A DNA stretch of 64,000 nt, from NCBI GenBank assembly GCA_035548175.1, contig DASZTO010000053.1, forward strand, positions 1 through 64,000, given 5' to 3'. The position numbers and the translations under genes are program-made. Each line of letters opens with the position of its first letter. Within the stretch, counting starts at the first letter, position 1. This DNA comes from CALCHA01 sp035548175 (GTDB lineage Bacteria; Planctomycetota; Phycisphaerae; WQYP01). This document shows, one piece after another, positions 59,255 to 64,000 of the stretch. Under the pieces are notes generated by a model, which worked only from the letters and a program-made list of their open reading frames with translations, did no database searches and was not told the origin of the DNA.

Positions 59255-59260
59255 ATCATA
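59255..59260 (-). promoter_or_regulatory. -10 box (TATGAT) of the DUF2752 gene
   Basis: TATGAT on the minus strand, six bases (GGGGGG) before ATG 59248: the same geometry as thiL (six bases) and mutS (eight). Confidence 0.5.
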
Positions 59261-59362
59261 CCACATGCACGCCCCCGCGGGAGAGACCGCCCCCCTGAAG
59301 ACCCGCCACCGATCGTCCGATGAAACCAGCAGCAACCCCCTCCCCGTTCGCATTGAGGCGCT

Positions 59363-59866
59363 ATGTCTACACCGGCCGCCATTCGCTCCCGCCGCGCCTT
59401 TTCCGCGATGGAACTCATGATCGTCATCACGATCCTCTCCATCGTCTCCGTCATCGGCATCGACACCATCGCCAGCTTCGAGGCCAACCAACGCGCCGAC
59501 CGTGCCTGCCGCGAAGCACTCGCCTTCTTCCGCTTCGCACGACACCTCGCCATGACCACCGGCAAAACCGCCGAAGTCCGCATCACCCCCGCCTCCAGCA
59601 CCTTCGCCGTCTACTGGATGAGCAACGGATCCTCCTACGACGCCACCCCCTATCCCCAATCCATGGTCGCCGGCGGCCAGATGATCATCAACATGTCCAC
59701 CGAACGCGAACTCCTCGGAACCACCCTCTCCGCCACCGGCGGCGCCACCGATTTCGCCTTCGGACCCCTCGGCTCCTGCAGCACCGCCGCCACCATCACC
59801 TTCTCCTACGGGCATTCCAGCAAAACCCTCGTCGTCCCCCAGGTCGGCGATCCACAAATCCAGTAA
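59363..59866 (+). CDS. prepilin-type protein (GspH-like pseudopilin)
   Basis: 167 residues. Class III signal RRAFSAMELMIVITILSIVSVIGI with cleavage before F or A and the glutamate at +5. The body DRACREALAFFRFARHLAMTTGKTAEVRITPAS is the GspH/FimT N-terminal helix and following strand, and FAFGPLGSCSTAATITFSY the C-terminal strands. It is a minor pseudopilin. It stands alone on its strand next to an ABC permease, not with a secretion operon. The stop codon is directly followed by REP-like repeats. Confidence 0.87.
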   Translation: MSTPAAIRSRRAFSAMELMIVITILSIVSVIGIDTIASFEANQRADRACREALAFFRFARHLAMTTGKTAEVRITPASSTFAVYWMSNGSSYDATPYPQSMVAGGQMIINMSTERELLGTTLSATGGATDFAFGPLGSCSTAATITFSYGHSSKTLVVPQVGDPQIQ

Positions 59867-59868
59867 AT

Positions 59869-59932
59869 GTGGCATGGGCATCCCGCCCACCTCCCCATGT
59901 GGCATGGGCATCTTGCCCATGTGCGAACGACA
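59869..59932. repeat. REP-like palindromic repeats, copies 2 and 3
   Basis: Two tandem units starting TGTGGCATGGGCATC (59869 and 59898). The second has the full palindrome CATGGGCA-TCT-TGCCCATG and the trailing GTGCGAACGAC also found after copy 1 at 1187; the first has a mutated right half (CCGCCCACC). They lie between the pseudopilin stop and the ABC permease. Confidence 0.75.
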
Positions 59933-60017
59933 CCAGACCCTCCGACCTGCAACAATTCCCCAAACCCCAGCCTCCCCGGTTTCGCGCCGCGCGCAATGCC
60001 GCTAAAATTGCCGCCCA

Positions 60018-61910
60018 ATGACCCAAGCCGCTCCACGCCCAATCCTCCCCCAGGCCGTCTCCACGCGCCGTCTCCGCGCCGGCGCCGATGATCGCGTCCC
60101 CCGCCGCCATTACGTCATCCTCCTCACACTCCTCGCCATCCTCGCCGCCATCATGATCTACCCCCTCATCAGCGGAATCGCCGCCGCCTTCTTCGACCGC
60201 GGACACCTCTCCGCCTACTGGATCGAATCCGCTCTCCAGAACGCCACCTTCCGCCGACAGCTCCTCACCAGCCTCGCTCTCGGCGTCGTCGTCACCCTCC
60301 TCTGCAACCTCATCTCCTTCCCCCTCGCCCTCATTGGCCGCGCTTACGATTTCCGCGGCAAAAAACTCTTCGCCTCCCTCGTCCTCGTCCCCATGGTCCT
60401 CCCCCCATTCGTCGGCGCCATCGGCATGAAACAACTCCTTGGCACCTTCGGCTCCCTCACCGTCCTCCTCCAGCACCTCGGCTTCCTCGCCCACAAAGAC
60501 GGCATCGACTGGCTCGGCAAGGGCGGCTTCTGGGTCCTCGCCTCCCTCATCACCCTCGGCGTCTATCCCATCGCCTACCTCAACCTCCAGGCCTCCCTCG
60601 CCAACATCGACCCCGCCATGCTCGAAGCCGCCCAAAACCTCGGCGGCCGCCGCTGGACCAACTTCTGGCGCATCACACTCCCCCTCGCCATGCCCGGCGT
60701 CTTCGCGGGTTCCACCCTCATCTTCATCTGGGCCTTCACCGAGCTCGGCACCCCCCTCCTCATGGCTTACCCCCACGTCGTCTCCCGCTCCATCTGGGAC
60801 GATGTCGCTCAGGCCATCGGCGGCGAAAATTCCCTCGGCTACGCCAAGGTCTTCGTCGTACTCCTCATCAGCACCGGCGTCTACATGTTCGGCAAGGTCA
60901 CCCTCGGCCGCAGCGGTTTCGCCATGACCAGCAAAGCCGCCGTCGCCCAAACCGCCAAACGCCTCTCCTTCGGCAAGGGCCTCCTCGCCGCATCCCCCTT
61001 CGCACTCATCACCGCCCTCGCCCTGCTCCCCCACATCGGCGTCCTGCTCTACAGCGTCACCGCCATCGCCACCGAAAAAGCCGCCGGCTGGGGCCCCCCC
61101 GACACCTTCGGCTGGTACCGCAGCGTCATCCCCAACCGCTACACCCTCGCCGGTTATCAAGCCGTCTTCAACACCCCCGAAATCTACGGCGCCATCCTCA
61201 ACTCCATCAAATACGCCGCCACCGCCACCGCCATCAACATCATCATCGGCGTCGCCATCGCCTGGGTCCTCGTCCGCACACGCGTCGCCGGTCGCCTCGC
61301 CCTCGATTCCCTCGCCATGCTCCCCCTCGCCGTCCCCGGACTCGTCATGGCCTTTGGCTTCGTCGCCACCGTCCCCCAGCTCGCCGGAGGCCTCACCCAC
61401 CTGCTCTGGCCGCTGGGCATCCACGCAGGCCTCAATACCCCCGCCGAAATGAAAGACTGGCTCGGCAAATACCTCATCCAGTCCCCCTTCCTCCTCCTCG
61501 TCGTCGCCTACACCGTTCGCCGCATGCCCTACCTCGTCCGCAGCGCCGCCGGCGGACTCCAGCAAACCTCCGTCACCCTCGAAGAAGCCGCCGCCAACCT
61601 CGGCGCCGCCCCCTGGCGCGTCCTCGTCAAGATCACCCTCCCCCTCATCATGGCCAACCTCATCGCCGGCGCCGTGCTCACCTTCGCCTTCTCCATGCTC
61701 GAAGTCTCCGACTCCCTCATCCTCGCCCAATCCCCCGCCGCCTTCCCCATCACCAAAATGATCTACGTCCTGGGCAACGACACCAGCGGCCCCGAAAACG
61801 TCCGCAACGCCTGCGCCCTCGGCGTCGTCGCCATGCTCTTCCTCATCGCCGCCATCGTCTCCGCCAGCATGATCATGGGCAAACGCCTCGGCGCCGTCTT
61901 CCGCGCCTAA
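60018..61910 (+). CDS. ABC transporter permease, fused two-domain FbpB/ThiP-like
   Basis: 630 residues with about 12 membrane helices. Each half carries an EAA loop that contacts the ATPase: EAAQNLGGRRWTNFWRITLPLAMPG in the first (about 203-227) and EAAANLGAAPWRVLVKITLPLIM in the second (about 519-541). This double-length layout is typical of ferric-iron (FbpB/SfuB) and thiamine permeases. Neither a periplasmic binding protein nor an ATPase gene is adjacent in the window, so the substrate is inferred from fold only. Start 60018 lies 18 codons before the first basic segment; no strong ribosome binding site. Confidence 0.88.
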   Translation: MTQAAPRPILPQAVSTRRLRAGADDRVPRRHYVILLTLLAILAAIMIYPLISGIAAAFFDRGHLSAYWIESALQNATFRRQLLTSLALGVVVTLLCNLISFPLALIGRAYDFRGKKLFASLVLVPMVLPPFVGAIGMKQLLGTFGSLTVLLQHLGFLAHKDGIDWLGKGGFWVLASLITLGVYPIAYLNLQASLANIDPAMLEAAQNLGGRRWTNFWRITLPLAMPGVFAGSTLIFIWAFTELGTPLLMAYPHVVSRSIWDDVAQAIGGENSLGYAKVFVVLLISTGVYMFGKVTLGRSGFAMTSKAAVAQTAKRLSFGKGLLAASPFALITALALLPHIGVLLYSVTAIATEKAAGWGPPDTFGWYRSVIPNRYTLAGYQAVFNTPEIYGAILNSIKYAATATAINIIIGVAIAWVLVRTRVAGRLALDSLAMLPLAVPGLVMAFGFVATVPQLAGGLTHLLWPLGIHAGLNTPAEMKDWLGKYLIQSPFLLLVVAYTVRRMPYLVRSAAGGLQQTSVTLEEAAANLGAAPWRVLVKITLPLIMANLIAGAVLTFAFSMLEVSDSLILAQSPAAFPITKMIYVLGNDTSGPENVRNACALGVVAMLFLIAAIVSASMIMGKRLGAVFRA

Positions 61911-62354
61911 CCCCGAAAAACGTCATGGCGTTTCGCCCCTGTCTTCCAAGGGAAAGAACGGCCCGAACTTGCCGAAAGCGACCTGGTTCAGTCCTCTTTC
62001 CCCCGTGTTTATTGCGGTGTCAGGCTGTGCCAGTGAATGGCGGGCGGATGTATCACCTGCGATAAGGTCATACACTTGCCGGTGGGCACGAAAGTCTATC
62101 TGCAATCGGTGGAATTCGAGGATCACAGCATGATGAGAGAAGGCGGCCGGTTCGTTTCCAAGGCAGCATCGCAGTAGCAGTCGATCGGCGCTGCGACGGC
62201 GACTCGGCAGAGTCGATGCAAGGTGCAGGCGAACGTGCACGCGGGATGCTGCTGACCATCTTTCCCCACGCCGGCCGGAAGCACTGCACTTGACGGAGCG
62301 TTGATGGACGGGGCGCGGACGGGGAGAATGGGGACGGTTTTTTCAGGAGCTGTT
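61911..62354. other. 444-bp intergenic region before pyrE
   Basis: Balanced composition, unlike the skewed blocks on both sides (C-rich + strand to the left, G-rich to the right). One short frame at 62037-62177 is listed separately. No promoter, terminator or repeat recognised with confidence. Confidence 0.4.
62037..62177 (+). CDS. possible 46-residue small ORF or gene remnant
   Basis: ATG 62037 opens a frame MAGGCITCDKVIHLPVGTK followed by 27 residues ending SKAASQ before TAG. The amino-acid composition is protein-like and not biased by the local skew, but no ribosome binding site is evident and no family is recognised. It may be the tail of a decayed gene. Confidence 0.25.
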   Translation: MAGGCITCDKVIHLPVGTKVYLQSVEFEDHSMMREGGRFVSKAASQ

Positions 62355-62879
62355 ATGGAACGTGGCGAGTTGGCGGGGCGGGTGAAGGCGGTGGCGTTGC
62401 TGGAGGGGGATTTCACGTTGCGGAGCGGAAAGAAGTCGCGGTTTTATTTTGACAAGTATCTGTTTGAGACGCAGCCGGACATTCTGGAGGCGATGGGGAA
62501 GGAAATTGCGGCGAGGATTCCGGCGGGCACAGCGAGGATCGCGGGGCCGGAGCTGGGGGCGGTGGCGCTGGCGGCGGCGGCGAGCCTGGCGTCGCGGTTG
62601 CCGTTCTTCATCGTGCGGAACGCGAAGAAGGAGTATGGGACCAGCAAGACGATTGAAGGGAAGTTGGAGGCGGGGGAGAAGGTGGTGCTGGTGGAGGACA
62701 TCGTGACGACGGGGGGACAGGTGATCGAGGCGATCAAGAACATCCGGGCGGCGGGGGCGGAGGTGGTGAAGGTGATCGTGGCGCTGGATCGGCTGGAGGG
62801 AGGGCGGGAGAATATTTTGCGCGAAGGGCAGGGGGTGGCGTATGACGCGATATTGACGAAAGAGGATATGGGAATGTAG
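62355..62879 (+). CDS. pyrE: orotate phosphoribosyltransferase
   Basis: 174 residues, ATG 62355 preceded by CAGGAG. It joins orotate to PRPP to make OMP in pyrimidine synthesis. The PRPP motif is VVLVEDIVTTGGQVIEAI (110-127), the substrate loop includes GKKSRFYFDKYLFE (25-38), and GPELGAVALAAAASLASRLP and RNAKKEYGTSKTIEG are family-typical. It is somewhat shorter than E. coli PyrE (213) but normal for the short class. Monocistronic; the next gene converges on it. Confidence 0.93.
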   Translation: MERGELAGRVKAVALLEGDFTLRSGKKSRFYFDKYLFETQPDILEAMGKEIAARIPAGTARIAGPELGAVALAAAASLASRLPFFIVRNAKKEYGTSKTIEGKLEAGEKVVLVEDIVTTGGQVIEAIKNIRAAGAEVVKVIVALDRLEGGRENILREGQGVAYDAILTKEDMGM

Positions 62880-62920
62880 CTTCCCCCCCCCCGCCGAGCG
62901 GGAAAAATTGGGGTAGTGGT

Positions 62921-63367
62921 TCAATTGGGGGGAGCGGTGTATTTCCCGCCGAGGAAGTCGGGGATGGGTTGAACCTGCCCGGCGCGGTTGATGCAGGCGA
63001 TGGTGGATTCTCCGGTGCACAGCAGCATGTTGGTGTCGCGGCGGCGCAACTCGTAGGCGTGGTCGATGCGGACGTGGGTTTGCTTGATCACGCGGGTGAG
63101 AAGTTCGAGTTCGTCATCGTAGCGGGCGGGCTTTTTGAAATTGATGGTGATCCTGGTGACCACGAAAAGCACGTCGCGTTCCTCGAGTTCGCGGTAGCTC
63201 ACGCCATAGGCGCGCAGCAGTTCCGTGCGGCCCATTTCGAAAAAGGGGAGGTAGTTCGAGTGGTGCAGAAAGCCCATCGGGTCGCATTCGACGTAGCGGA
63301 CGCGCAAGACAATGCGGCCTTCGACGGGGCCCGGGGGAGGGGGCGCTTTGGGTGCGGGGACGCTCAT
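62921..63367 (-). CDS. acyl-CoA thioesterase, YbgC/4-hydroxybenzoyl-CoA type
   Basis: 148 residues, hot-dog fold. Catalytic Asp29 in RYVECDPMGFLHHSNYLPFFE, and TELLRAYGVSYRELEERDVLFVVTR, ARYDDELELLTRVI and STIACINRAGQVQPIPDFL are family-typical. It hydrolyses short acyl-CoA or acyl-ACP in the cytoplasm. Pro-rich N-terminus of about 16 residues. Its ATG overlaps the stop of the glutaredoxin-like gene by one base (TGATG), so the two are translationally coupled. Confidence 0.9.
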   Translation of the reverse strand: MSVPAPKAPPPPGPVEGRIVLRVRYVECDPMGFLHHSNYLPFFEMGRTELLRAYGVSYRELEERDVLFVVTRITINFKKPARYDDELELLTRVIKQTHVRIDHAYELRRRDTNMLLCTGESTIACINRAGQVQPIPDFLGGKYTAPPN

Positions 63368-63636
63368 CAGGAGATTCCCGTGAGGCCCATGCCGGGCTCG
63401 TCGTAGAACAGGCGCGCGAAGGCATCCGGGTCGAAGCTGCCGCGGAAGCGTTCGACGCCATCGACCAGCACGACGGGGATGGCGTCGCCATATTTTTCCA
63501 GCAGCCCGAGGTCCTGCGTGATGTCGACCACTTCGATGAGCACGGCGGTGCGCGCGCCGACGACTTTCTGGGCGACTTCGAGGGCGGCTTCGCAGAGGTG
63601 GCAGCCGGGTTTGGACATGATGGTGATTTTGTGCAT
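63367..63636 (-). CDS. glutaredoxin-like thiol-disulfide protein (DUF836 type)
   Basis: 89 residues, one small thioredoxin fold. Active site SKPGCHLCEAA with C12 and C15, cis-Pro region YGDAIPVVLVDG and C-terminal helix FDPDAFARLFYDE. CHLC-type small glutaredoxins are often labelled DUF836 or glutaredoxin-family. One-base overlaps join it to the nuclease gene before it and the thioesterase gene after it. Confidence 0.88.
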   Translation of the reverse strand: MHKITIMSKPGCHLCEAALEVAQKVVGARTAVLIEVVDITQDLGLLEKYGDAIPVVLVDGVERFRGSFDPDAFARLFYDEPGMGLTGIS

Positions 63637-64000
63637 CAGGGCTCCTTGCGGCGGCGCGCGACGAAAGGCCGGCGTGTGAAAGCTTTCTGGCCGTTGCGAA
63701 GGGCTTCTTCGAGCCGGCGTTCGGAGGGAAGAAGCAACCGGTATTCCGCCGCCATTACTTTATTGGGAAGGCCGTCGAGAGAGTAGCGGGCGACGGCCTG
63801 ATTTTGGCGGGCGCAGAGGATGAGGCCGACGGGTGCGTTTTCATCGGGCTGGGTCCAGTGCTCGCTCGCGTAGTTGAGGTACATGTGCATTTGGCCGGCG
63901 TCGGCGTGGGTGAACTTGCCGACCTTGAGGTCGATGACGACGAGACATTTGAGGCGGCGATGAAAGAAGAGCAGATCGATGCGGTACCAGTCATCTCCGA
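63636..64000 (-). CDS. DUF1016/YhcG-type PDDEXK nuclease, C-terminal part (partial)
   Basis: The frame is open from the window edge to the stop at 63636. The 121 visible residues contain DDWYRIDLLFFHRRLKCLVVIDLKVGKF, a PDDEXK catalytic core (D in RIDLLF, then the D-x-K of IDLKVG), followed by HADAGQMHMYLNYASEHWTQPDENAPVGLILC and a C-terminal helix. This is the ending of YhcG-type proteins (DUF1016 N-terminal, PDDEXK C-terminal), found near restriction and toxin-antitoxin genes. The N-terminal DNA-binding part is outside the window. One-base stop/start overlap with the glutaredoxin-like gene. Confidence 0.85.
   Translation of the reverse strand, partial: GDDWYRIDLLFFHRRLKCLVVIDLKVGKFTHADAGQMHMYLNYASEHWTQPDENAPVGLILCARQNQAVARYSLDGLPNKVMAAEYRLLLPSERRLEEALRNGQKAFTRRPFVARRRKEP

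Overview
The window looks like chromosomal DNA of a GC-rich planctomycete, probably class Phycisphaerae. The clues are a pseudopilin with a H-X9-DG C-terminal motif, a giant secreted protein that ends in dockerin repeats plus a PEP-CTERM anchor, a DUF1598-type protein, a DUF1080 sugar-hydrolase-like protein, a 'CxxCGYxLRG...CPECG' zinc-ribbon membrane protein, and families of short dispersed repeats between genes. The taxonomy is inferred from gene content; no rRNA is present.

Layout. 0-0.15 kb: the 3' end of an ISAs1-like insertion sequence. 0.4-4.5 kb: FkbM methyltransferase, a prenyltransferase/squalene-cyclase-repeat exported protein, and a DUF1080 / hydroxypyruvate-isomerase-like pair. 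4.8-5.9 kb: prfB with a programmed +1 frameshift. 6.6-11 kb: H-X9-DG pseudopilin and a Gly-rich dockerin/PEP-CTERM giant. 11.3-20.6 kb: a complete four-gene MdtABC-OprM type RND efflux operon. 20.8-25 kb: HAD phosphatase, FGGY kinase, lipoprotein and miaA, with dispersed repeats between. 25.1-32 kb: hybrid histidine kinase, mutS carrying repeat-like in-frame insertions, HEAT-repeat protein, thiL. 33-39.6 kb: an unknown gene, DUF1598, an SDR, SpoIID/LytB, and a two-gene pseudopilin/PilX-like operon. 39.76-40.4 kb: divergent tRNA-Leu(GAG) and RNase P RNA. 40.5-47.3 kb: ABC ATPase with a G14 tract, SWIM-ATP ligase, O6-methylguanine methyltransferase and a predicted heterodimeric ABC exporter. 47.4-52.7 kb: unknown protein, xylose isomerase, zinc-ribbon membrane protein, ammonium transporter and PII. 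52.9-57.2 kb: metG, an oxidoreductase-like protein and a HlyD-type adaptor. 57.2-61.9 kb: two related lipoproteins, DUF2752, GspH-like pseudopilin and an FbpB-like permease. 62.4-64 kb: pyrE, then a minus-strand overlapping trio of YbgC-type thioesterase, glutaredoxin-like protein and the C-terminal part of a DUF1016/PDDEXK nuclease.

Themes. Envelope and secretion functions dominate (RND pump, ABC exporters, pseudopilins, PEP-CTERM cargo). Nitrogen sensing is represented by amt-glnB; the PII has lost the canonical Tyr51 and is preceded by a leader that can fold into alternative stems. Several genes have a TATACT/TATGAT-like -10 box 6-8 bases before the start codon, suggesting leaderless transcripts. 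The + strand switches between C-rich and G-rich blocks regardless of gene direction (C-rich to about 4.5 kb, G-rich 4.8-30 kb, mixed 30-40 kb, C-rich 40-62 kb, G-rich after). No CRISPR array, prophage or obvious defence island was found; the clearest mobile remnants are the IS end and the small repeat families.
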